Assembly (NCBI RefSeq): GCF_030035675.1
Contig: NC_084480.1
Coordinates: forward strand, 967,501 to 1,031,500
Source: Rhineura floridana
Taxonomy: Eukaryota; Chordata; Lepidosauria; Squamata; Rhineuridae
Reading direction: 5' to 3'
DNA: 64,000 bases
Both the position numbers and the translations under genes were made by a program. The first letter of the stretch is position 1, and every line of letters starts with the position of its first letter. Positions 10,643-22,500 of this stretch are shown here, piece after piece. Below the pieces are notes generated by a model that saw nothing but the letters and a program-made list of their open reading frames with translations, was not told the DNA's origin and ran no database searches.

Positions 10643-10745
10643 CGGGCTCTCCTTCATTAGAGGCCTTTAAGCAGAGGCTGTGGCCCTTAGCGCTGGATTT
10701 CCTGCTCTCAGGTCCCCTCCTAACTTTAGGATTCCGAGTTTCAAG
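10643..10745 (+). mobile_element. CR1 LINE 3' end, diverged
   Basis: Contains 'gggctctccttcattagagg' and 'cctttaagcagaggctg', then a diverged terminus 'taggattccgagtttcaag'. Similar to the CR1 3' UTR at 43100-43240 but older. Confidence 0.6.
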
Positions 10746-10761
10746 ATTATGATTTACGTCA

Positions 10762-10912
10762 GAGGTGATGGGAACGGGACACCGCCCCCCCTTGTCCAGG
10801 CATTGTTGGACTACAACGGCCATCAGCACAAGCCGGCATGGCCAGCAGCCAGGAATAGTGGGAACTCTGGTCCAACAGCAACATCTGGAGGACCTCAGGT
10901 TAGCCCCTCCCA
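10762..10912. mobile_element. Palindromic MITE, family 1 (hAT-like)
   Basis: A foldback arrangement: 'ttgttggactacaac' on the left pairs with a diverged 'actctggtccaacagcaaca' on the right, followed by 'tctggaggacc'. Related copies are at 17465 and 33540. Confidence 0.6.
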
Positions 10913-11523
10913 GTTTAACTAAAACAGGCAGTTGCATGTGTTCAAACGGCAGACCCTTCTTTTATTATTGAATTATTTCTCCTGCCTGTCACTATTATGA
11001 GCCCATCTTGCTCCATGAGGGACAGCGAACCCACCATGTGCAGAGTGTCTTCCAGATACATGCTCTGGGTCCTCTTGGGGTGTACTTTGAGCACTGAATG
11101 GCAGATCCCCTCTGCCACCTCCTCCTCCTCCTTCCCAAGGGGCAAAAGTAAAATGTTAAGCCACACTCTCTAATCCCTGGAACCAGCCCCAGCGCTGAAC
11201 AAGTGGCCCGCTGTGCTCACAGACTGCCCAACAGATCGCCAGTCCGTCAGTCAGGAAGACACAGGCCAAGCCCATCTCGGGGGTCTCCAACAATTGCATG
11301 CGAGGCTGGTGGGAAGTAAAATGCATAACATGGGGGAACCAGAGAGCACCTCCACCATCACAGCACCAGCAGAGCACAGGCTGACAGGCAGCCTGTGACC
11401 CCAGCGAAGGGCAAGTCCCTGCGGGGGCAACAAAGGTCCAGTGGCCAGACCCACAGTCATGGACTCTTCTGGCTCCAGAGCAAAAACCAAGCCGGCCTCA
11501 GGCAGATGTGACAGGCATCACGT

Positions 11524-11529
11524 TTTATT
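11524..11529 (-). promoter_or_regulatory. TESK1: Candidate TESK1 poly(A) signal
   Basis: 'tttatt' on + gives AATAAA on the TESK1 strand, about 1.05 kb below the stop codon. It is a plausible end for the 3' UTR. I saw no better candidate between 12579 and here, though I did not scan exhaustively. Confidence 0.5.
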
Positions 11530-12448
11530 TCTTCAACACTTTAAATAAGCTGAATATATTAAGTAGCATTTATCATTATTAAAAATGCAGCTGCATTCTC
11601 CACCAGTGCTCTGAATATAGGAGGGCAAAAGGGGGCAGGCGCTGAGCCTCACGCAGGATGCGGCTGCAATGCAGCCAGGAAAAACTCCGCTCGTCATTAT
11701 TGTACTGGGGCAGAACGAGGAGAGGCGTGTTGGGGGTACAAGGTTGGCCTTCCCCCACCAGGACACTCACACAGCTCAGGACCATGTCTAAAGTAGGCCA
11801 ATCCCTCCAGTGCTGGGGATCCAAACGAATGTGCCCCTCCCCCGTCTTCTAGTCCCCAAATGTGGCTGACACCCACCCATACCTATATCTGAAGGCATTT
11901 TTGCCCATGTCACCTGTGAGAACGCCTCCCCGGTCCCAGAACTGCTCCTGACTGACTCACACACACACAGACACACGCACACCAGCCACGATCCGAGGAG
12001 CTTTGTTCTCCTCCGTCACTTCCAAGCAGAAAAGGGACTCTCAGCCCCCAATTTCCAGCCCACACTGGAAGGGCCGCACCTGGCCTGAAAAGCCTCCCAA
12101 AGGCTATAAGGAGAACAAGTTTGGGAGTGAGAGGTTGGGGGGAGCGAGGCACTGAACTGAGTAGGGCAAAGCCAGAAGGAAACCTACGGGGGTCTCAGAC
12201 ACCAGGGAGTGGCCTCCGTCTCCTGGAAAAGCAACTGGCCCCTGGCTGAGAGAGACAGGGTGTATACAAACAGCCATGTTATTGCACTTCAGCCTGGCTT
12301 GTGGGCAGAGATCCCCTCCCACTTCTTAACGGCACCTGCCAGGGTGGGGGTCCAGACACTGGGCAGCCCCTTTGCTACGGAAGGCCACAGGCTGAGCCCC
12401 CAGCCCCCTGCAGGCTCCCCCTTGCCAGGACCTGAGAGCAGGCCAAGA

Positions 12449-12462
12449 GTTGCCATGGCAAC
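12449..12462. promoter_or_regulatory. Perfect palindromic RFX X-box motif
   Basis: GTTGCCATGGCAAC is a 14-bp perfect inverted repeat and matches the symmetrical consensus of RFX-family factors. It lies in the TESK1 3' UTR, about 3.3 kb downstream of the CD72 stop. Function is inference. Confidence 0.5.
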
Positions 12463-12579
12463 AACTGGTCTCTCTACTAGGCTGCTGCCTCCCTGAGGCT
12501 GAGAGTCCAGCTGAGGGTCCGTCGTGGCTTCACAGCCCTCGGTCGCCCCACGGGGCACGTCCCGTCGCCTGCGCCAGCT

Positions 12580-13565
12580 TTAGGACTGAGCTTCCGGCAA
12601 CTTGAGGCTGGGCTCCGACAACACTGGCCCAGAGCCCTTGTGGTGGTGCTGGTGCCGGTCCGGGCACAGCAGGCTCTTGGCCTCGCAGTTGAGGTTCTGG
12701 TAGCGAGGAGTGCTGGCGGCAGGCACCCGGTGGCAGACGGAGGCAAAGCTGAAACTGAAGGGCCCGAGGCAGCAGGCAGGACAGGCCAGCACCTCCTCCT
12801 GCTCCATCACACTGCTGCTGCTGCTGCCGCCGCCGCCGCCAGGGGCGCTCAGGACCAGCGCACCCCCGGCCTGCTCTGGCTGCACGCCCTCCACGCCGGG
12901 AGGCACGCTCAGTTCCGAGAACCCTCCACCCCAGCCAAGGGGCTTGCTGTTATTGTTCAGGAGGAGCCCATTGGAGGGCCATGGCTGCACCCCAGACACA
13001 GCGGTGCTGATGAAGTTGCCGTTGGCCAGAGGCGGTGCAGGGGCCTCGGGCTCCGGGAGGGCGGCAGCAGGGCTGTCGGGACTACAGTCCATGAGCTCAC
13101 TGGGAGGGGAGCAGCAGGGCTCAAGGCTGCTGCAGTCCAGGGCCAGGAGGCAGTCGCTGCGGGGTGGGGGTTGCCCTCGGCGAGGCAGCTCTGGGGAGGT
13201 AGGCAGTGAGTGGCACCTGCGCACGAAGGTGACGGGCTCAGAGAAGTCGCACTGCGCCTCCACTGCGGGCTCCGGGGTGATGGGAGTGCCTGGCGGGAAC
13301 GGCGAAGGGGGCGGGAGGTCAAAGGTCAATGATATCAAAGACTTGCTGGGCGTGTCAAAGAGCTTGATCCTGCCCCCCTTGAGATCGTGTCGCTGAGAGA
13401 AGGGGTTGACCCGCTGCAGAGTGTCCTGGGCGCAGGGCACGGAGGGCGACCCGGGCGGGAACATGTCCGACTGGCTCCGGGAGAGGCGCTGGTCTGGGGG
13501 CAGGAGGTGTTGGTCCAGCAGGGGGGAGAGAGTCATGGAGAGTGGAGGGCCCTTGGCCGCTTTAC
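12580..13565 (-). CDS. TESK1: TESK1 coding exon 10: Pro/Ser-rich C-terminal tail
   Basis: Acceptor is TTCCAG|GTAAAG. 986 nt to the TAA. Landmarks in order: [85 protein letters not shown]. All have clear human counterparts. A Gly5-Ser5 run is encoded by a trinucleotide tract (12812-12840). Confidence 0.96.
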
Positions 13566-16500
13566 CTGGAACAAAGGAAGGAGGGGGCATGCCAGGAGTC
13601 ATCCTGCGGGGCTGCAAAACCCAAGTCTAGCCCAGGAAGAAGCGCCGGAAGCTGAACCTGCCTTGCGTCTCGTTTTTGAGGAGGGCTGGAGAGAGATATC
13701 ACCTGGTGGCCTGAAAAAGCATCAAAGCTCAAGATCTAAGGGGAGAACCCCCCCCCCCCAATCCCATCCCATGCTCTACTCAGAGGCAGGATGGACCAGA
13801 GCGAAGGCTCTCACTTGTGCCCCCATCCCAGCGCTCAAGACAGAGGAATGGCCTGGGAGAAGCGTTTGGAGGGAGGTCTCAGGCAGACACGGCTTCACCT
13901 GCTTCATCATGTAAAACATTACACGCTGCCTTCCCTCCTCACTAATACCAGGCAATTGACAAATGTTAATTGAAAAATCCTTAGAACTATTGTTTAAAGT
14001 GAGCTACCCTTGTACCAAGTAAGGCAGCAAAAACAGGCAGCACTCTGCAAGTTGCGCTTAAAAGCTGTTTAAATAGCGGTACCGTTCAGCACAGCTGCTG
14101 GGCTCCCCGGGGTGCTGGTCCCCTCGCTTTGCAGGGTCACACTGGAGTCTCTGGCCGTCAGCTGCTGCTTCAGGATGGTCTCCAGACGCTGAGTGATCTC
14201 CAGGAAGGAGGGCCTTGACGTGGGCTCCATCTAGAGGGGAGGAAGAGAGGAGGCACTCCGTGCAGCAGCAACTAGGGCACATCTCTGCTTTGTTGGGGGG
14301 GCCCTTGGCAAGGAAACAAGGAGGAACCAAGGAACAGAAAGAAAGCCAGAGCTTGTCTCCTGCCTTCCATAAACAGAACGGGGGTCTGGGCCAGGAACTA
14401 CTAAGTGGTTTGTGTGATGGAAGGCAGGAGGTTCAACATGTCTTGAAGGGAACTGCACTCTCCTTGAAGACTCCCAGAGTCTGAATGCTGCGCAGATTTC
14501 TGGGTGTGACACCCCTCTGAATGGTGTCAAGACCACCTTCGCAGGCCCTCTCGGGTCTCCTCCAAAAAGCAGGCGCAGACGGACCCCTGCGCCCCTCGCA
14601 AGGGAGGGAAGGAGCCGCAGGGAGGAAACACCTTCAAATATGCCTTTCAAGTGCAGATCTTTGTCCTTTTATCCGCATCTGTATTGCAACTATTTTTTTA
14701 CTGTGCTTATAGCTGGAATTGTTTTATATATGGAACAGTTTTTAATTTTTTCCACTTTTCTTGTTTTATGGTTGTAACTGTTTCATTTGTTGTATAGTTG
14801 TAAATTTTATTGTTGTATCCCACCTTGGGCCCTTGTGGTAAAGGGTGGTAAGAAATCAAATCAAATTGGCAACACAGGAATACACAGACAGACCTTATCC
14901 CAGTCTGTCTCTCTGTTGGAATTGCTTTTTAATATGTTTTAAAGCTTTTTTTTAAAAGGTGTTTTTAAAGCTTTTTTAAAAAAATGTTTTTAAATATGTT
15001 TTGTTTTAATATGTTTGTAATGGTTGTTTGGTTTCAATATCTTTTAAAGTCTGTTTTTATGATGTTCTTAGTGCTTTTGCTTGCGTCCTGGACTCCTACT
15101 GGGAGGAAGGGCAGGATATAATTTGATAAATTGATAAGAATAGATAGATCAATTAGACAGATCAATAGAGATCGACTGATAGATAGTCCATGCTCAGCTG
15201 ACATATGGAAGCAGTCGTGGCTGTAGCTGGGGACCTCTAATCCTCAGGATATGTTCCCCTGAGGCTGATCAGCACACACACACACGTGTTCTCACATCTA
15301 CAGACACACAGGGCCAAGAGAGGATCAAAAAATGTAGGGGGCTTACACTGCAGCAGTGGAAGGCCAGCTGGAGGAAAGTCACAGGGCAGTTGGCTCCCAC
15401 CAGGTTGCAGAAAGCGGCCACGTCGAGCCCAAAGTCCTGCAGGGAAGGAGGGAGGGAGAGAGGTGAAGAACCTTCTTTGCAGAGGAGTCTGTCAGGGCCA
15501 GACGGCAGCCCAACCACTCTCTGGCCCCGTTCAGATGAAAGCGCCATCTCTGCCTGACCCAGGCTCAAAGTGCCCTTGGACAGGCTAAGCCGAGTGGGCA
15601 GTGCAACCCCAGCCAACATCTGCACTGAACCATGGAAGAATCACTGGGTTTGGAAAAAAGTACCTCCTGTACAATTCTGTGCTGGGAAATGGCAGCTCCT
15701 GTTCGTAGCAGCCACTGCAGGCTTTTCTCAGGTACGGCCCCAAAACTGCAACCCGGCACGGGGGGGGGGGGAGGGAGTGCAGGAGGCACCCCAGTTCTGA
15801 GCAGCCTGGGGCCCCTCCCTCCTTCCCCATACAGCACTCCAGAGGGATGAGTGCAATGCAGACCCTGGCCACTAGGTGGCAAGCAGCCCCTTCTCAGCAA
15901 GGACCGATGATGGGCAAGCCAGTCTGAGTGGAGGCGCTCAGCCCCCCTCACCCCACCAGTGGAGACTCCCCCCTCCACCCCTCTCCCCGTGAGGTCCATC
16001 CAAGGCCCGTCCAGGAGCAGAGTTTCCATCCGTCTGGCATTCTCCTCCTGCCAAGGTCAGCCGCCACTATCTCACTGAGAGGCTGGGATGGGCCCGGTCT
16101 AGGGACACGGCAGGGTCCATTCAGCCTCACTCCTCACAAACAGTCCCTGCTCTGAGGGGCTTCCTCCATTCTAATCTGAGACTGGGGGAAGGAAGGGAAA
16201 CGGTGGTGGCATGGAACAGGGTACCTAAGGGCCCTCCTCCTCCTCCAGCCTCTCCCCTTGCGGACAGCCTGCTGGCCAGGAGGGAGCCCTGAAGTTAAGA
16301 CTACTGCTGAAGTAGAGTTGGCTGGGCAGTGGGAGGCCCACAGCACTGGCCTCCCCAAGCCCCTCCCTCCTGCAAAGTGCCAGACAAAACCTCCCCTGCT
16401 GAAGCCTGGCACCGGCCGGGAGATGTTCCAGGCCCCAGACCAGCCTTTCCAGAAACTCCAGTGGTGGTGCCCGCCCAGCCCTAATGCTGCCACAGTCTGT

Positions 16501-19500
16501 GCCAATGTATTATTAGGACGCAGCCCAGAACAAGAAGGCTGTGGCCCAGTTCCGAGCCAGCGACACGCCGGGTGACTTGGCAACTGATGCAAGAAATGTG
16601 AAGGTGGCAGCTCAGGGCTCCTTGCACAACTCCTGAAGCACCACGGCAGGTGAGGGCTCTGAGCTGCAGCGGAAACTGTGCTTCCTCCCCTCAGAGGTGA
16701 GCCAAGGCAGAAACTGCTCGGAGGAAGCTTCTCCGAAACAGTTTTTCTTTCCAGAAAGGGGGGGGGCTCCATGGGGCAAGCTGCAGCACCCCCCCACCAG
16801 ATTTCGCTTTCTTCTCTCTTAAACCGAATTGCTCAACTGCAGTCAGCAACGCAGCAGGTCACCCTGATCCCCCAGAATGCCTCCGTTGGAAAGATACAAA
16901 GTGGTACTGTAAACCGCCCAGAGAGCTTTGGCTATGGGGCGCTACAGAAATACAACAAACAGATAAATAAGTAGATGGCATAGCGTTGCTCCAGAAAGTC
17001 CCGATTCTGGACTCCCATAGCTACTACTTAAAGGTTTTGTTTAAAAAAAAAGATCCCAAACCAGGATGTTTAACATCATGCTTAGTTTGGCCCTCAGTTG
17101 TCTCCAAATTATTTTTGTCGTTGTTATGTGCTTTCAAGTCATTACGACTTATAGCGACCCTATGAATCAGTGACCTCCAAGAGCCTCTGTCGTGAACCAC
17201 CCTGCTCAGATCTTGATCCAAATTATACATGCCCAGAAAATGTGTCCCTGATGTAAACAGCATCTGGTGGAAAGTCCTGCTTCTCTAGCGCCTCTCTGTG
17301 GGTCAAGCCTTCCCCCAGCACCACTCCCCCTGTTCAATCTGTGCCTCCCCACAGATGCTTTTACGCCTTTTGCTAAAAAATTAGGGAGCTCCCATGACAG
17401 ATCCCCCACTGTGTTCCTGCAACAGCCTTCAAAGGCAGGAGAGCTCACTTGAGAAACATCTGAGCCAGCCTTCCCCAACGTGGAGCCCTCCAGATGTTTT
17501 GAGCTACAATGCTCACCAGCCCCCACCAGCACATCCACTTGATGCTGGGTCTGATGGGCACTGTAGTCCATCCAAAATATCTGGAGATTACCAGTTTGGG
17601 GAAGGCTGGCCTGGGCTATGACAGCTCCACCTCCTCCTCTTAAGGAACATTTAATCTATTTGCTTCAATGATTATTCAGATCATCCAAGGGTCCTTGCAA
17701 TACAAATTCCACAGGTGGTGGTGGAGGAGGAATCATCCCCTCCTTCCTCACCCTGCAAATGTAACGTATGTCATAAAGTGGCTACCCAACCCCAGTGGGA
17801 GGCAGCCAGGAAGGGCTGCTGGGAGACACCCGCATTATGACTGGATCCCCGATGGCCCACTCATGCTGCAGGGAGGCGCAGAGTTCGATTCATTTACATA
17901 TTTGCCTATTATTCCCATGTAAGCCCTGCCGGTCTAAATATAGCACCCAAGACAGCTAAGAACAAAGACAAGAAAATGCAGTAAAACAGTTTTTTAAAAA
18001 ATCTATCACCATCCTTAAGATATAAAGAAGAGCGGAGAAATCCGGTCAGAATTTACACCAAACAGAAACAGAAATATAGAACATATTAAAATGAGCAGGA
18101 AAGCAATGAGTTTTCCCCAGTTAAGCTGCACCCCCGCCTGATTCCTTAACAGCTCAGCTAGGGAGAAAAACATGGCAGGCAATTCCCCGCCCCCCGGAAG
18201 AAAGAAGAGAGCATCTCAGTAACAGACACAGTTTCACACACGAGCAGCTTAATGTGCCCTTTCGATTCTGAGCAGGCTATGCAACTAATCCATCCCCACA
18301 TCACGTGCTTAAGATAAAGGCCTTTGTGAAATGCAAAGACTACCATGTTTCACTTTCTTTCTAATCTCTGCCAAACTAGGAGCCCCTGGCCTTCGCTGAG
18401 GGCTAGAGAGAGGCCTGGGTCACTGCTCTGTTTCCAAAAAACAGGGGGTCAGCCTTGGCTGCTTCTTTGACCCAGAATCCGAGATATAGCCAGAGACCTG
18501 CAGCATCTTACAGGGAGAAATCCAGTTAAGTCTGCAGACTCCAGCTTGAGACGGTGTCTAGATACTGGCCTTAATGGCTACAATAGCAAGCAACCCCCTG
18601 CCCCCCCTTCTCCCTGCCACCTGGCTTTGCGTAACATCCAGCTCGAATGAGAGCTCTGGAGAACCTGGAATCTTGCTTGCTACTCTGAGCCGTCCTGGTT
18701 GGTCCTGAGACAGGTATTTCCCAATCCTGGCCTTTTCTCCTCCTCCTTATGGGTGGATGCCATTTCCTTGCCTCCTTTCCCCTGGAGACTCACCAAAGCC
18801 TAAGCCTGAGCACTCCCTGGAAGCATGACAAGACCTCCTCGTTTGCAACGGCTCTGGGCTTAATGCAGAACCCGACATTTAGCGGGAACGTCATTCTGCG
18901 GATTTGCCGCCATTATGACTCAACCTCGAGTCCTCAGCACAGGATGAGTTTGAGGTCTAAATATTAATCTGTTTTTTGCACCAGACCTTGGGACTGGAAC
19001 AGCCAGCATGAGCTCTTGCGGTGCCTCCAGAAGACTCAAGCCCCAAGGAGCAATCTGGCCAGAAGGACCCAGGCAGGGCAAGGGGAGGCAGGAGGCTGGC
19101 AAGCGTAAGGAAGCAGCGCCCACAGGGCAGCCGGCACAGTGGCGGGAAGGACGGAGGGGCTCACCTCAGTGCGGGGCAGGTAGTCGGGGTCAGCTGGCAC
19201 CCGGGCGATGGTCTCACAGAGGATGATGCCATATGCAAAGACGTCAGCCTGGCAGGACGGAAGAGGGGCGGCCGTGAGGCAAGATGGAGCAGCCCCTGCA
19301 CCAACAGGCCTGGGAGGGGAAGAGTTTCCAACCCCCCCTTCTTAAGGCCCAGGCACACATTTCCTCTGCCCCCCACCGTGCGCCACCCATTAAACACCCC
19401 TGTCTGCAACCAGGCTGGCATCACTGTAGGGGAGGCTGTGCCCCCTCCCTCCCCCCTTACCTTCTCATTGTACAGCTCCCCGTGCAGGACCTCAGGCGCC

Positions 19501-22500
19501 ATCCAATATGGAGATCCAACCACAGCCAGAGGCTCCTTTGTGGCACCCTCACTGGGGGGGAAGCAGAGGAGGCAGGAGCATTCATGCAAAACAGGAACCG
19601 AACACCCACCCGCTCGCCCCACACAGCCCCAGCCCCCCACCCCCAGCCAGCGGCTGGACGGCTCACCTGTAGGTGGGAATCTTCTCCGCCAGGCCAAAAT
19701 CCCCCACAACAGCTGTGTAGCCATTATCTTCACACCTCACAAGGCAGTTCTGGGGGGGGGGGGTAGAAGAAGAACAAGAGACTATGAAGCCCCCCCAGCC
19801 ACAAACACCAGCTTGCAGAACAGCCACTTCCGGGGGGAGGGCACAGCAGCATCCCGTGGCTGCTTGGAGGCAGGGGAAGCAGGGAAGGCCCCTGGGGGGT
19901 CAGGAGGCAGCCCCCTCCCCACCTACCTTTGAGGTGAGGTCCCGGTGGAAGATGCCCTTGCTGTGCAGGTAGCGGAGGCCGCGGGCGATGTCCAGGGCCA
20001 GCTTGACGCGGATGGGCCAGGGCAGAGGGGTGGGGCTGTCCAGGAGCTGCTCCAGGTTTCCCCCATTTATGTACTGCGGAGAGAGCCCCAAAAGTGGCAG
20101 GCGGGAGGGAGGGAGGGAGGGAGGGTGCTATGCAGTTGCTACCCATTCTCCCTTTCCAGTCTCCACCATCAATCCCCTGTGAGACATCCCCTCTCCCCCG
20201 CCCCTCCAAGAACAGGCCTGGGCCAGCTGCTGCCTTGCCTGGGCCCAGCAGACAAGCAACCCTCACCTCTGTCAGTGCGTGGAGCTGGCCTTGGTGGACA
20301 CAGACGCCCATGAACCTGAGACGGAGGACAGACAGACAGAGGAGCCAATCAGGACTCAAGATGACCCTCCCTCTGCCCACATGAAACATGCCCTCCCACA
20401 GCAGTGCCTTGGCAGCCCCCCAGCCCCCAAACCTGCCTCCAATGAGCTGCCCCAGGTTTAGCCCTCCCCCATCCGCCAATGCCAGTCCTGGGGGGATGGG
20501 TGGAGACCCCCTTCCAAATCTCTGCCCAGCCACCAACTCAGCACGCCAAGGTGAGCGAGTGATTGCCAGCCTCTGGCCCCAACCTGTAAAATGGGAAGAG
20601 TCTCTCCTCCTGGCACAAGTGGCACCAAAACAGCTTCCAAATTTATTCTGCCTGAAGTGTCTCTTGCGAGGGGCCAGGCATGGCAGCTGGGAAGGGGGAC
20701 ATGGCAGAGCCCCAGACCAAGGAGGGCAACAAGGGGAGCCCAGGAGCTGGGATGGCTCAGGCCGCATAAAGGCCACCTGTCGCTTCTCTGCCTCCTGCAG
20801 CAAGCGCCGGCTCCGCAGCCCCCACGGCCACTCATTAACATCTGGGCCCACCAACCATAGCAGCACCCGGGCCCTTCCCACAGGGGACCAACAGCCTGCC
20901 CTGGCAAGGGAGGATCCCTTTGCATTTTGAAATGAATCCACACGCAGCTCAAAGGGAAGAGCAACAAGCTAGATCATCACCCCAAGGAAGGAGGCAGCAG
21001 AGGGCTTTGCCTGCCCTTGAGCAGGAGGGGGAGACCCACAAACACACGTACATCGTCTCCTGCCAGGAGGAAAGGGGCAGGACCCCCCCATGCCCACAGC
21101 AGTGGGGTGGCAACCAGTCTTGCTGAAGCAGTTTATGGGGGAGAGAAGGGAGGCGGGCAGGAAGGTCTTTGGAGCCCCTGGGATGTGCTCCGTCATCATT
21201 CCTTTGGGTCACAGCTGCCCACCCACGGCAAAGGACATCAAGACGCACACACAGAGCGTGCCTCACTCACCGGAGGATGTTGGGATGCGAGAGGCGGTTC
21301 ATGAGCTGCACCTCACGCAGCATGTTGCCACGGTTACTCATCAGCTTGTTCATCTTCAGCACCATGATCTGCCCGGACTGGCGATGCCTCACCTGAAGGG
21401 AGAGGAGAGGGCAGAAGCCCTTGCTAGCAGCTCCACAGCCGCTCCCTAGATGAGCCATGAGAGCTGGAGCAGGGGGCAGGAAGCTGAGTGGGGCGGCCCC
21501 ACAGCAAGAGGAAGGCCTCTCCTCTCCTGCCTGCAGAGCCATGGATGGCACAGGAGCCCCCGCCTCCATCGCTGCCCCACACGGCTTAGAAAGACACCCA
21601 GGCCCGGGCCTCTGCTGGAGGCAACGTCGGTAAAATAATTAATCATAAAGCCCTTTGCACTTTGAAGAGTGCTCGTGAAATGAGAAACGAATGGTGAATT
21701 AACCACGAGAATACAATACGCTCAGAGCAGCTTACACGGGTACACAAGAGCCATTTATTTTGTTTCATTCATTCTTAAAGATTCTGAACTGAACCTTATC
21801 TACACATGGATTCCAGGGTTGTGTACATCCGCACTTGTAGTGTGAGTCATTTCCGACTCTTAGGGTGACGTCTTGCGACGTTTACTAGGCAGACCCGTAC
21901 ATATGGGGTGGGATTGCCAGTTCCCCGGCCTTTCTTTACCCCCCCCCGCATATGCCGGGTACTCATTTTACCGACCACGGATGGATGGAAGGCTGAGTGG
22001 ACCTCGACCCCTTTTACCGGAGATTCGACTTCCTCCTTCCGTTGGAATCGAACTCCGGCCGTGAGCAGAGCTTCGGCTGAGTTACCGCCACTTACCACCA
22101 ATATTTGCGCAATATCAGAACGAATAAAAAATAAAAAACCAAATATTATTCCACTAGCTAAAATACAATAGATTTTAAAACCCTAGGAAAATAAAAATGT
22201 CTTAACCTGGTGCTTGAAACAGTAGAATGCTGGTTCCTGTCTCACTGCCTTTGGGAGGGTATTCCAAAGGCCCCCTTCCCCTTCATGGACACATCATGCA
22301 CCCCTCCCACAGCTGAGCACCCTCCCCTGCCCAAGGGCACACAAAACATCCCATCAGGCATGCAGCCCCAGCCCTTGGGAAAAGATCCTGGCCAAGAAAT
22401 AATAAATAAAGAGACATTTGGCTGAGCCTTCAGGAGTCCGCTGCCTCCCTCACACAGCCCCTCCACCGCCCTGCCTCTAAAACTCTCACCATCACACACA

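Larger units (their letters stand above)
9127..11500. other. CD72-TESK1 convergent intergenic region
   Basis: Carries the CD72 3' UTR, end unknown. The first plain AATAAA downstream of the stop is at 10143-10148, in the tail of a SINE, and could serve as the CD72 poly(A) signal. A SINE/CR1 nest, a CR1 end and a MITE are listed separately. No coding exon was recognised. Confidence 0.5.
15437..19164 (-). other. TESK1: TESK1 intron 7
   Basis: 3.7 kb. It holds a LINE tail at 16900-16976 ('aaaccgcccagagagctttg'), a BovB end (17115-17216) and a MITE (17465-17610). The rest looks single-copy by eye, with no exon recognised. Confidence 0.6.

Noticed and set aside
12640-13396. Plus-strand frames of 189 and 228 codons opposite TESK1 exon 10
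   Set aside because: They are antisense shadows of a GC-rich coding exon and match nothing.
19730-20941. 403-codon minus-strand frame
   Set aside because: Only 20267-20315 (TESK1 exon 3) is supported by homology and splice sites. The rest is intron with few stops.
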